DNA of 64,000 nt from Mitsuaria sp. WAJ17 (GTDB taxonomy: Bacteria > Pseudomonadota > Gammaproteobacteria > Burkholderiales > Burkholderiaceae_C): positions 1 through 64,000 of the forward strand of contig NZ_JACJUG010000021.1 of assembly GCF_014174515.1 (NCBI RefSeq), in the 5' to 3' direction. Below the pieces are notes generated by a model. That model searched no databases and was not told where the DNA came from. It saw nothing but the letters and a program-made list of their open reading frames with translations. The position numbers and the translations under genes were made by a program. This document shows, piece by piece, positions 39,376-48,886 of this stretch. The number at the start of each line of letters is the position of its first letter. Within the stretch, counting starts at the first letter, position 1.

Positions 39376-40221
39376 ATGAGCCACCCCCTGGCGCAGGAGC
39401 CGGCGCCCGAATCGCGCCCGCCAGCCCGCACGCCTGATCCGGATCAAGCCGCACCCGCCACCGAGGCCGTGGCGGTCTCACCCTTCCACCTGCAGCTCAA
39501 CACCCTGAGCTGGAGCCAGCCCCTGCACTGGCTGCGCCTGGGTTGGAAGGACTTCTGCCGCCACCCCGGCATCGGTCTCTTCTACGGCCTGTGCTTCGTG
39601 CTGATGGGCTGGGGCCTGCTCAAGGTCTACCAGAACGCCCCGGCCTACACCCTGGCGCTCTCGGCCGGATTCCTGCTCATGGGCCCGTTCCTGTGCATGG
39701 GCCTGTACCAGGTCTCCATGCGCCTGGAGCGCGGCGAGAAGCCCGACCTGGGCGACTCCCTCACAGCCTGGGACAGCCACATGGGCCAGATGGCCATCTT
39801 CGGCGGCGTGCTGCTGATCCTGGAGATGCTGTGGGGCCGGGCCTCGCTGGTGATCTTCGCGGTCAGCTTCGACGGCATGCCCGATTTCGCCGGTTCGCTC
39901 TCCAAGCTGCTGGAGCCCGAGAACTTCGGCTTCATCGCCACCTACCTTACCGTGGGGGCCCTATTCGCGGGCCTGATCTACGCCGTCAGTGTCATCTCCA
40001 TCCCCATGATGCTGGACCAGCAGGTGGACGCCGTCACCGCCGGCCTGACCAGCCTACGCCTGGTGCTCACCCAGACCGGCGTGATGCTCTGGTGGGGCGC
40101 CCTGGTGGTCGTGCTGGTGGTGCTGGCGCTGCTGCCGGGCTTCCTGGGCCTGCTGGTGGTGGGGCCGGTGCTGGGTCATGCCAGCTGGCACGCCTACCGT
40201 GCTGCCGTAGCAGACTCCTGA
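39376..40221 (+). CDS. DUF2189 domain-containing integral membrane protein
   Basis: A 281-residue protein with an N-terminal Pro/Ala-rich cytoplasmic tail of about 40 residues and five or six membrane helices. The start of the domain, ALHWLRLGWKDF-like (LHWLRLGWKDFCRHPGIGLF), and GPFLCMGLYQVSMRLERGE are typical of DUF2189. Members are often found near respiratory or cytochrome genes but have no defined role. An AGAAGGAGA Shine-Dalgarno precedes the ATG, and an FNR-type box lies upstream, which suggests expression at low oxygen. Confidence 0.85.
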   Translation: MSHPLAQEPAPESRPPARTPDPDQAAPATEAVAVSPFHLQLNTLSWSQPLHWLRLGWKDFCRHPGIGLFYGLCFVLMGWGLLKVYQNAPAYTLALSAGFLLMGPFLCMGLYQVSMRLERGEKPDLGDSLTAWDSHMGQMAIFGGVLLILEMLWGRASLVIFAVSFDGMPDFAGSLSKLLEPENFGFIATYLTVGALFAGLIYAVSVISIPMMLDQQVDAVTAGLTSLRLVLTQTGVMLWWGALVVVLVVLALLPGFLGLLVVGPVLGHASWHAYRAAVADS

Positions 40222-40286
40222 GCGACACGCAAGGCCGTGAATTGCAGGGTGTGCGCGCCACGAGTCGGGTCACAAGTCAGGTCAAA

Positions 40287-41831
<1,545 letters not shown>

Positions 41832-41862
41832 AGCACCGGCCGGCCCTGGGGCCTGGCTTCGA

Positions 41863-42849
41863 TCAGATCACCAGCAGGCCCGAGCCCGCGGTCGTGCGGG
41901 CCTCCAGCTCGCGGTGAGCCCGCTGCACCTCCGCCAGGGCGTAGCGCTGCCCGATGGGGATGCGCACCACGCCCTTGCCGACCACATCGAAAAGGTCGTC
42001 GGCCATGGCCTGGGTACCCTCGCGGGTCGCCAGGTGGGCGAAGAGCACGGGGCGTGTCAGGTACAGGGAGTTGGCCGAGAGGCTGGCCAGGTTCACAGGC
42101 GGCACCACGCCCGAGGCATTGCCGAAGCTGACCATCAGGCCGAAGGTGCTCAGGCAGGCCAGGGAGCCGGCCCAAGTGTCGGCGCCCACGGAGTCGTAGA
42201 CGACCTTGACGCCGCGGCCCTCGGTGAGCTCCTTGACACGGGCCGCGAAGTCTTCGCAGCGGTAGTTGATGACATGGGCCGCGCCGTGTTGACGGGCGAG
42301 CTCGCATTTTTCGTCGCTGCCGGCCGTGCCGATCAGCTTCAGTCCCAGGTGGCGAGCCCACTGGCAGGCGATCAGGCCCACGCCACCGGCCGCCGCATGG
42401 AAGAGCACGGTGTCGCCAGCCTGCAGGCCGCCCTGGGGCAGGGTCTTGCGCAGTAGGTATTGCACGGTGAGGCCCTTGAGCATCATGGCCGCGCCGGTGT
42501 CCAGGTCAATGCCATCAGGCAGGCGGACCACGCAGCGCGCCGGCATCACGCGCGCCGTGGCATAGGCGCCCACGGGCTGGCTGGCATAGGCCACGCGGTC
42601 GCCCTCGGCCAGGTGGCGCACGCCCTCGCCCACCGCCTCCACGACGCCCGAGCCCTCCATGCCCAGACCGGAGGGCATGGGCAGGGGGTAGACGCCGCTG
42701 CGGTGGTAGATGTCGATGTAGTTAAGCCCGCAGAAGGCGTGACGGACCCGCACTTCGCCGGGGCCGGGCGCGCCGACCTCCATACGCTCCAGCTGCATCA
42801 CTTCGGCCCCGCCCGGCTGGGCAATGCGAACGACCTGTTCCTGGGACAT
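41863..42849 (-). CDS. Quinone oxidoreductase (zinc-independent MDR family, QorA-like)
   Basis: A 328-residue NADPH-dependent reductase of the medium-chain family that lacks the zinc ligands. It begins MSQEQVVRIAQPGGAEVMQL; the start at 42849 has AAGGAG six bases upstream, better than the frame start at 42864. The FCGLNYIDIYHRSGVYPLP segment is diagnostic of QOR, and the Rossmann motif is AAAGGVGLIACQWA. It would reduce quinones by one electron in the cytosol. Divergent from a DMT transporter; a palindromic operator-like site lies between them. Confidence 0.92.
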   Translation of the reverse strand: MSQEQVVRIAQPGGAEVMQLERMEVGAPGPGEVRVRHAFCGLNYIDIYHRSGVYPLPMPSGLGMEGSGVVEAVGEGVRHLAEGDRVAYASQPVGAYATARVMPARCVVRLPDGIDLDTGAAMMLKGLTVQYLLRKTLPQGGLQAGDTVLFHAAAGGVGLIACQWARHLGLKLIGTAGSDEKCELARQHGAAHVINYRCEDFAARVKELTEGRGVKVVYDSVGADTWAGSLACLSTFGLMVSFGNASGVVPPVNLASLSANSLYLTRPVLFAHLATREGTQAMADDLFDVVGKGVVRIPIGQRYALAEVQRAHRELEARTTAGSGLLVI

Positions 42850-42900
42850 CGGTTTCTCCTTCATGCGGTGGCAGGAATGCCGCGCCGGCTGACCTTGGCC

Positions 42901-42918
42901 TTGTCAGCGCGGCGACAA
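42901..42918. promoter_or_regulatory. Candidate operator TTGTC-N8-GACAA upstream of the quinone oxidoreductase gene
   Basis: TTGTC-AGCGCGGC-GACAA is centred about 60 bp before the oxidoreductase ATG and about 71 bp before the divergent transporter ATG. It shares length, arms and 15 of 18 bases with the site at 14945-14962. Confidence 0.5.
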
Positions 42919-42980
42919 GTTGCTTCCGCTATCGTGCCAGCCTTTGCACCCTTGTGCCGCATGCCGGACCGTGACCTCCC

Positions 42981-43886
42981 ATGAAGCTCAGCCCCAAGCT
43001 CGCCCTGATGCTGACCCTGCCGCCCCTGATGTGGGCCGGCAATGCGGTGGTGGGCCGCTGGGCGGCCGGGGCCATTGCGCCGCTGACCCTGAATTTCCTG
43101 CGCTGGCTGCTGGCCTTCCTCGTCCTGCTGCCCCTGGCCCGGCCGCTGTGGGCCGAGCGTGCTGCCCTGCGCCAGCGCTGGCGCTACTTCGCCCTCACGG
43201 GCTTTCTGGGCATGGGCTGCTACAACGCCCTGCAGTACCAGGCCCTGCATAGCTCCACGCCGCTCAACGTCACCCTGATCGCGGCCAGCCTGCCGCTGTG
43301 GATGCTGGGGGTGGGCATGCTGCTGCACGGCGTGCGGCCGGGCCACCGGCAGTTGCTGGGCGCCCTGCTGTCCCTGCTGGGCGTGGCCCTGGTGCTCAGC
43401 CGCGGCAGCCTTCAAACGTTGCGCGAGGTGCATTTCGTCGATGGCGACCTGCTGATGCTGCTGGCCGTTTTCAGCTGGGCGGTTTACAGCTGGCTGCTGG
43501 CGCGGCCGCCGGCCCACATGCAAGGTGAGCAGCGGCCCCACTGGGACTGGGCTTCCCTGCTGATGGCACAGCTGGTCTTCGGGCTGGGATTCGCGGGGGT
43601 GTCGGCCGGCGCGGAGCAGCTGCTGTCGACACAGCCCGTGGCGTGGGGGTCAGGTCTTGCCCTGGCCCTGCTCTACGTGGCGCTGGGGCCCTCGCTGCTG
43701 GCCTACAGATGCTGGGGACTGGGGGTGACGCAGGCCGGGCCGGCCGTGGCCGCCTTCTTCGGCAATCTCACGCCGGTGTTCGCGGCGCTGATGTCGGCTG
43801 CACTGCTGGGGGAATGGCCCCAGTGGTTCCATGGGGCGGCCTTCGCGCTGATCGCGGCGGGCATCGTGGTGTCCGCGCGCCGCTGA
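42981..43886 (+). CDS. DMT family (EamA) transporter
   Basis: A 301-residue protein with ten predicted membrane helices arranged as two EamA repeats. WAGNAVVGRWAAGAIAPLTLNFLRW opens the first repeat (quoted in part) and TPVFAALMSAALLGEWPQW lies in the second. Members export amino acids or other small metabolites; the substrate is unknown. It is divergent from the quinone oxidoreductase gene and convergent with the CsgG-like gene. Confidence 0.9.
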   Translation: MKLSPKLALMLTLPPLMWAGNAVVGRWAAGAIAPLTLNFLRWLLAFLVLLPLARPLWAERAALRQRWRYFALTGFLGMGCYNALQYQALHSSTPLNVTLIAASLPLWMLGVGMLLHGVRPGHRQLLGALLSLLGVALVLSRGSLQTLREVHFVDGDLLMLLAVFSWAVYSWLLARPPAHMQGEQRPHWDWASLLMAQLVFGLGFAGVSAGAEQLLSTQPVAWGSGLALALLYVALGPSLLAYRCWGLGVTQAGPAVAAFFGNLTPVFAALMSAALLGEWPQWFHGAAFALIAAGIVVSARR

Positions 43887-43992
43887 GCGGACTTCCAGCG
43901 CCTGCAGCTGCCAGCCTGCCCAGCGCCATGTCGCTGTCATGTTCTGGCGCCGCTGAGCCGGGCGCCGGGCAAGGGTAGAGCGGGGCTACCGC

Positions 43993-45300
43993 TTACTGGC
44001 GCTGGCCGCCGAAGCTGCCAGAGGGCGTCGAGCGGTGGGCGTAATGCCAGGTGCCGCTGAGGGCGCCGGTGTTGCCGTCCAGGAAACCCTGATAGACGGC
44101 CGAGCCAGCCGAGCCGGAGGCCGTCATGTTCATGCGACCGCTGGCAGCCACGGTGCCGCTGACGCTGAAGGCACCCGTCTGGTTGGAGACGCCGCCACCG
44201 CTGACCACGCCCATGCCGCCGGCACCGGGCGTGACCACCACATTGAAGGTGCCCTGCTCGGGCCCCGCGAAGGAGCCAGCGAAGGAACCGAAGATGCCCG
44301 TGGCCGCGGGCGGCGTGCTGTTGACCGGCAGGGGCGCGGCAGAGACATGGCCGCCGCAGGCGCCCACCAGAGTACGCTGAACCCAGCCGCTGAAGTTGGC
44401 GGCGTCCACATAGACGAAGCCGTTCTTGACCTCGCCCGACGCGATCAGTTCCTCACCCTTGGGAATGGAGGCCACGACCTTGGCGTCCCTGGCCGCGTTG
44501 GCATAGGCCTTGACGTTGCCGATCTTGGGGCAGAGGGTCTGGCCGGCCGGCTGCGGTGCCTCGGCCTTGGTCGAGGCTGCCGCGTTGGCGTCACCGGCGG
44601 CACTGCTGGTGCGAATCAGATTGGGCTGGTCGCGGATGGTCTTGACGATGGTGTTGTAGTTGTCCAGGAAGCTGGCTGCCACCATCTTGCCCTCGGGCGT
44701 GCTGGTGTAACCACCCAGGCCCACCAGGGCCCCGCCATAGCCCCAGCCGCCAATGCCGAAGTCGGTCTTGGTGGCCTTGCCCTCAGCGGCGGCCACCTGG
44801 ATGCTGGAACGCACATCGGCGATCAGCAGACTGGTGGAGGCCTCGCGGAACTTGAGGTTGCCGGCGATGGCGCCGAACACACCGCCCACGCGGCCCAGCA
44901 GCGCGCCACCGATGCCCCCCGTGGTCGAGGCACCGACCTGCACATTGGGCGTCATCACGAAGTCCGCCGCCTGCATCTGGCCCTTGCCCACATTGGATTC
45001 CTGGCGCAGGTCACCGCCCTGGGCCAGGGCGCGCTCCTGCTGCAGGTTCTGCATGGCCACCCCGCGTTCGACCACGTCGAAGCAGCCCGACTGCTGGACC
45101 ATCATGCGCAGCAGCGCAGAAGGCGAACCCAGGCCGTACTGCGACAGGTGGCTCCAGCCCGCCTGCGGCTCCGCCACGGCCATCACGCCCAGCTTCTGGT
45201 TGCACTTCTCGACCTGCGAGCTGGTTTCTTCGGCAAATGCAGGCGCCAGGTGCAGGCCTGCCAGGAGGCCCGTCAGGGCCAGGGCGATCTTCGATTTCAT
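43993..45300 (-). CDS. CsgG/HfaB-like secreted protein with SH3-like domain
   Basis: A 435-residue protein with a signal peptide (LALTGLLAGLHLAPAFA, cut before EETS). Residues 35-225 match the CsgG family: KLGVMAVAEPQAGW, SGCFDVVERGVAMQNLQQER, ADFVMTPNVQ, and a Gly-rich stretch before SLLIADVRSS. An SH3-like domain follows at about 258-315 (VKAYANAARDAKVVASIPKG). The C-terminal 100 residues are Gly/Ser/Thr-rich with NMTASGSAGSAVYQGFLDGNTGALSG, a low-complexity beta domain. Canonical CsgG is a lipoprotein, but here there is no lipobox cysteine. No curli or holdfast genes are near. The function is inferred only at the fold level. Confidence 0.8.
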   Translation of the reverse strand: MKSKIALALTGLLAGLHLAPAFAEETSSQVEKCNQKLGVMAVAEPQAGWSHLSQYGLGSPSALLRMMVQQSGCFDVVERGVAMQNLQQERALAQGGDLRQESNVGKGQMQAADFVMTPNVQVGASTTGGIGGALLGRVGGVFGAIAGNLKFREASTSLLIADVRSSIQVAAAEGKATKTDFGIGGWGYGGALVGLGGYTSTPEGKMVAASFLDNYNTIVKTIRDQPNLIRTSSAAGDANAAASTKAEAPQPAGQTLCPKIGNVKAYANAARDAKVVASIPKGEELIASGEVKNGFVYVDAANFSGWVQRTLVGACGGHVSAAPLPVNSTPPAATGIFGSFAGSFAGPEQGTFNVVVTPGAGGMGVVSGGGVSNQTGAFSVSGTVAASGRMNMTASGSAGSAVYQGFLDGNTGALSGTWHYAHRSTPSGSFGGQRQ

Positions 45301-45404
45301 GGGAATCCCATACCTCCGCAATTGGTGCCCGGATCGCTGAAGGATCAAGGGCGGCGCATTGTCGCCAAGCCATGCCGGCTTGCGCGAAGCGGTCATTGTG
45401 AAGG

Positions 45405-45421
45405 CGTTACCGGCGGTAACG
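45405..45421. promoter_or_regulatory. 17-bp palindrome upstream of the CsgG-like gene
   Basis: CGTTACC-GGC-GGTAACG is a perfect inverted repeat 105 bp before the CsgG-like start and 53 bp after the stop of the SDR gene upstream on the same strand. No T-run follows on the transcribed side, so an operator is more likely than a terminator. Confidence 0.4.
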
Positions 45422-45473
45422 ATCTCCCCAATCCGTGGGGCCAGTGGACCCCGTGGGCTCAGCACGCACCGAC

Positions 45474-46262
45474 TCAGAAGGTCCCTGGATAGGCGCCACC
45501 GTCCAGCAGGATGTTCTGGCCAGTCAGGTAGCCCGCCTGCGCGCTGCAGAGCATGGCGCAGATCGCGCCGAACTCCGCCGCCGTGCCGAAGCGCCGGGCC
45601 GGGATGCCCTGGGCTCGCTGCTGGCGCACCTGATCCAGCGCCTGCCCGCTGCGTTCGGCGCTGGCCGCCATGGTCTTGCCCAGGCGTTCGGTGTCGAAGG
45701 CGCCGGGCAGCAGGTTGTTGATCGTCACGTTGGCGCCGGCCAGGCGCGGCTGGCGGGCCAGGCCCGCCACGAAGCCGGTCAGGCCCGAGCGCGCCCCGTT
45801 GGACAGGCCCAGCACGTCAATAGGCGCCTTGACCGCCCCCGAGGTGATGTTGACCACCCGGCCGAAGCCGCGTGCCGCCATGCCGTCCACCACCGCCTTG
45901 ATCAGGGCGATGGGCGTCAGCATATTGGCCTCCAGGGCGGCCAGCCAGTGCTCGCGCTCCCAGTCCCGGAAATCGCCGGGTGGCGGGCCGCCGGCATTGT
46001 TGACCAGGATGTCGAGCTGCGGCGCGGCCGCCAGTGCGGCGGCCTGGACCGCAGGCAGGCTGATGTCACCCACCACGCAGCGGATCTCCTGCCCCGGATG
46101 CGCCTGCCGCAGCGCCGCAGCGGTGGCCTCCAGCGCCTCGGCGCCGCGCGCATTGAGCACCAGGTTCACGCCCTCGGCAGCCAGGGCCTCGGCGCAGCCG
46201 CGCCCCAGGCCCTTGCTCGAGGCACATACCAGAGCCCAGCGGCCCTTCAGTCCCAGATCCAT
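45474..46262 (-). CDS. SDR family oxidoreductase
   Basis: A 262-residue short-chain dehydrogenase that begins MDLGLKGRWALVCASSKGLGRGCAEAL; the cofactor loop is ASSKGLGRG. NNAGG follows the fourth strand, and the active site has NITSGAV, but the usual YxxxK Tyr position reads GLSNGARSG, that is, Asn-Gly instead of Tyr-xx-x-Lys. Several annotated 3-oxoacyl-ACP-reductase-like SDRs of this type share this change, so classical catalysis is doubtful. It follows the DMT transporter gene by four bases and is co-transcribed with it. Confidence 0.82.
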   Translation of the reverse strand: MDLGLKGRWALVCASSKGLGRGCAEALAAEGVNLVLNARGAEALEATAAALRQAHPGQEIRCVVGDISLPAVQAAALAAAPQLDILVNNAGGPPPGDFRDWEREHWLAALEANMLTPIALIKAVVDGMAARGFGRVVNITSGAVKAPIDVLGLSNGARSGLTGFVAGLARQPRLAGANVTINNLLPGAFDTERLGKTMAASAERSGQALDQVRQQRAQGIPARRFGTAAEFGAICAMLCSAQAGYLTGQNILLDGGAYPGTF

Positions 46263-46266
46263 ATCA

Positions 46267-47178
46267 TCACCTCCATCGATTCAGCAGCAGGATGCCACCC
46301 AGCACCAGCACGGTCCCGCCCAGCACGCCAGTCGTCAAGGGCTCGTCCAGCAGCCAGGCGCCCAGGGCGATCGTCGCCATGGGCCCCAGCATGCCCGTCT
46401 GTGCGGCCACCGCAGCGCCCAGACGCTCGATGGCCAGCATCACCAGCAGCACCGGCGCAAAGGTGCTCAGCACCGCGTTGAGCACCGACAGCTGCAGCAC
46501 CGCCGCCGGCACCTGCGCAATGGCCCCGGGACCGCGCAGCAGCAGGTACTGGCCCACGCACAGCAGGCAGGCCACCGAGGTCGCCAGCCCGGTCAGGCGC
46601 ATGGCGCCCAGGCGGTGGACCTCCTCGCCACTGAAGAGCAGGTACAGGGCATAGCTGATCGCCGAGCCCAGCACCAGCAGCGCGCCCAGCCAGACATGCT
46701 CGCCCTGCCAGTGCAACTCCTGCGCGAAGACCCACAGCACGCCCGCATAGCTGATGGCCAGGGCCGCCCCCTGGCGGGCGCCCACGCGGCGTCCCAGGAG
46801 CAGCCAGCCCAGCAGCAGGACCAGGGTGGGGTTAAGGTAGAGAATGAGGCGCTCGAAGCTGGCACTGATGTAGGCCAGGCCGGCGAAGTCAAGGAAGCTG
46901 GCGAGGTAGTAGCCGCTGAAGCCCAGGCCGATCACGGCCCACCAGTCCCGACGGGTCAGGGCCGCCCTGCCCCGCCCGGCCCACCAGGCCAGCCCCAGGA
47001 ACAGGGGCAGCGCGAAGAGCATGCGCAGACCCAGCAGGGTGATGGCGTCGGCCCCGTGACGGTAGCCGAGCTTGACGATGATGGCCTTGCCCGAGAAGCC
47101 CAGGGCCCCGAGGCTGGCCATCAGCAGGCCGATCCAGGCGCGTCGAGGGGGCGCCGGATGCGGCGTTGAAGACTGCAT
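46267..47178 (-). CDS. DMT family (EamA) transporter
   Basis: A 303-residue protein with ten predicted helices and two EamA repeats; GLLMASLGALGFSGKAIIVKLGYRHG opens the first (quoted in part). RLILYLNPTLVLLLGWLLLGRRVG and LSVLNAVLSTFAPVLLVMLA are typical of the family. The substrate is unknown. It is the first gene of a two-gene unit with the SDR gene, four bases apart. Confidence 0.9.
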   Translation of the reverse strand: MQSSTPHPAPPRRAWIGLLMASLGALGFSGKAIIVKLGYRHGADAITLLGLRMLFALPLFLGLAWWAGRGRAALTRRDWWAVIGLGFSGYYLASFLDFAGLAYISASFERLILYLNPTLVLLLGWLLLGRRVGARQGAALAISYAGVLWVFAQELHWQGEHVWLGALLVLGSAISYALYLLFSGEEVHRLGAMRLTGLATSVACLLCVGQYLLLRGPGAIAQVPAAVLQLSVLNAVLSTFAPVLLVMLAIERLGAAVAAQTGMLGPMATIALGAWLLDEPLTTGVLGGTVLVLGGILLLNRWR

Positions 47179-47275
47179 TGGGCCATTCTAGGAAAGGCCC
47201 GGCAAAGGCGTCTGCGCAGGGGCTTCGCGAGTGGCCGAGGCTGCGGCCGGCCACGGCGAAGCGCTCAGGCAACGC

Positions 47276-48490
47276 TCAGGCGGCAGGCCGCGCGGCCGGG
47301 CCCGAGGCCAGCAGGCGCTCCATCAGCTCGCGCACGCTCTTGATCTGGTCGCCAAAGGGCAGCGAGCCGGCACCGCGGAAGAACAGACCCTTCTTGATGT
47401 CGCCACGCAGGGCGGCGGCCAACTGGTTGTCGATGCAGAACTGGCCCCAGTCCTTGAAGCCGTCGCGCAGGCCGCACTGGGCCAGGCAGTCGAAGGCCTT
47501 GGTGCAGCGGCTCTTCACGTGGGCCACGGCCTGCAGCTTGTGCTCGATCTTGAGGTAGGCCTTGAGCCATGGCGTGCCCACCGCACGCGCCGGCAGGCCG
47601 GCGACGCTGGTGAACTCGACCATGTCCTCGTCGCGGGCCTCGGCGAGCACGCGCTTGAATTCGTCGGAGGCATCGCCTTCCTGAGTCACCGCGAAGGGTG
47701 TGCCCAGCTGCACGGCGGCCGCACCCAGGCCCTGCAGGCGCTGGATGTCTTCATGGGTGCGAATGCCGCCGGCAGCGATCAGCGGGATCTCGCGCTCGAT
47801 GCCGGCCTTGCGGAAGAAGTCCAGGCATTCAGGGATGACGCGGTCGAAGTCGAAGCGCTTGTCGTTGAGGTCGCTGATGCGGGCGGCGCCCAGGTGGCCG
47901 CCGGCCAGACGCGGATGCTCGATCACGATGGCATCGGGCAAGCGCTTCTTGCGCTCCCATTTCTTGACGATCAGCTGCACGCCGCGCGAGTCGCTGAGGA
48001 TGGGGATCAGCAGCGCCTTGGGATGGTCCTGGGCCAGGTCTGGCAGGTCCAGGGGCAGGCCGGCGCCCACCACCACGGCGTCAATGCCGGCTTCCAGAGC
48101 GCGCTTGACCGAGGTGGCGTACTCGCTGACGGCACGCATCACGTTGAGCGCCACCAGCCCGCGGCCCTGCGAGCGCTCGCGGGCGCCGGCGATCTCGCGG
48201 TCCAGTGCCTCGAGGTTGGCTTCATTGATCTGTCGCTTGGCTTCCTCGCCGGCATTGAGGCCCTCGGTGCGGGCCATGAGGTCGGCGTGATGGCGACGCA
48301 GGTCCACCGAACTGAGCGTGCCCACGCCGCCCAGGGCCGCGACGGTGCCGGCCAGCTTCTGGGCGCTGACGCCCACGCCCATGCCGCCCTGCACAATCGG
48401 CAGCAGCTCGCGTCCGCCAAGCGTCAAGGGCTTGAGGCCACTGGTTTGCAGGGCCGGGATCAGTTGGGCGTCGATGTGGGCAGAACTCAT
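47276..48490 (-). CDS. NAD(P)H-dependent flavin oxidoreductase (nitronate monooxygenase family)
   Basis: The ATG at 48488-48490 gives 404 residues; the frame continues upstream but loses all similarity. It is an FMN-binding TIM barrel of the 2-nitropropane dioxygenase-like family, with LPIVQGGMGVGVSAQKLAGTVAA, GVGTLSSVDL, DAVVVGAGLPLDLP, EIPLIAAGGIRTHEDI and LGAAAVQLGTPFAVTQEG (some quoted in part). The C-terminal part has several Cys (SRCTKAFDCLAQCGLR), absent from simple nitronate monooxygenases and possibly metal-binding. An FNR-type box lies about 105 bp upstream of the start. Confidence 0.85.
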   Translation of the reverse strand: MSSAHIDAQLIPALQTSGLKPLTLGGRELLPIVQGGMGVGVSAQKLAGTVAALGGVGTLSSVDLRRHHADLMARTEGLNAGEEAKRQINEANLEALDREIAGARERSQGRGLVALNVMRAVSEYATSVKRALEAGIDAVVVGAGLPLDLPDLAQDHPKALLIPILSDSRGVQLIVKKWERKKRLPDAIVIEHPRLAGGHLGAARISDLNDKRFDFDRVIPECLDFFRKAGIEREIPLIAAGGIRTHEDIQRLQGLGAAAVQLGTPFAVTQEGDASDEFKRVLAEARDEDMVEFTSVAGLPARAVGTPWLKAYLKIEHKLQAVAHVKSRCTKAFDCLAQCGLRDGFKDWGQFCIDNQLAAALRGDIKKGLFFRGAGSLPFGDQIKSVRELMERLLASGPAARPAA

Positions 48491-48886
48491 GATGTCTCGC
48501 TTTGGACTTGGGCGGCCCGGGTCCGTCCGGGCGGACGAACCTGGGACACGGGCTGGTGCAGCGTAGGCCCTGCCCCCTGGCCTCGCCTTGATACGCATCA
48601 TGTTTCCCCCGCATTTCCGCACCGCCCCGCGCCACCCAGACGCCGACGGATAGGGGTTTCCCCGTGGGCCGCGAACCTTTCGGCCGGGCAGGCCGGCATC
48701 GCGTGCGGCCACGCAAGACCTGGCCCCCGGCGCCCTGGGCAGCCTGTCACGCTGGCGCCGCAAAGCTGGAGACAGCCCCGGTCAATCGGGCACATAATCC
48801 GCCCAGCATGGCGAGGGCAAGGGCCCCGCCATGCGGGCCGTCCCGGCTAGGGGCGCTGTCGTTGGACACAGGGGGAGAGCCTGTCC
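48491..48886. other. Divergent intergenic region between flavin oxidoreductase and sensor kinase genes
   Basis: These 396 bases hold no convincing gene. An FNR-type box lies at 48588-48601. A CATAAT sequence at 48792-48797 may be the -10 for the kinase transcript, leaving a leader of about 80 bases. Short open frames here are shadows without a ribosome-binding site or similarity. Confidence 0.6.
48588..48601. promoter_or_regulatory. FNR/Anr-type box upstream of the flavin oxidoreductase gene
   Basis: TTGAT-ACGC-ATCAT matches the consensus TTGAT-N4-ATCAA at 9 of 10 positions. With a typical -41.5 placement, transcription of the flavin oxidoreductase gene would begin near 48553 with a leader of about 63 bases. 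Confidence 0.55.

Noticed and set aside
39543-40286. Upstream part of the open frame that ends in the PAS kinase
   Set aside because: It reads through the DUF2189 gene in another frame and has no domain; the kinase starts at 40287 or 40314.
45405-45421. Palindrome read as a terminator of the upstream SDR gene
   Set aside because: The transcribed side has no T-run, and the position upstream of the CsgG-like gene suits an operator better.
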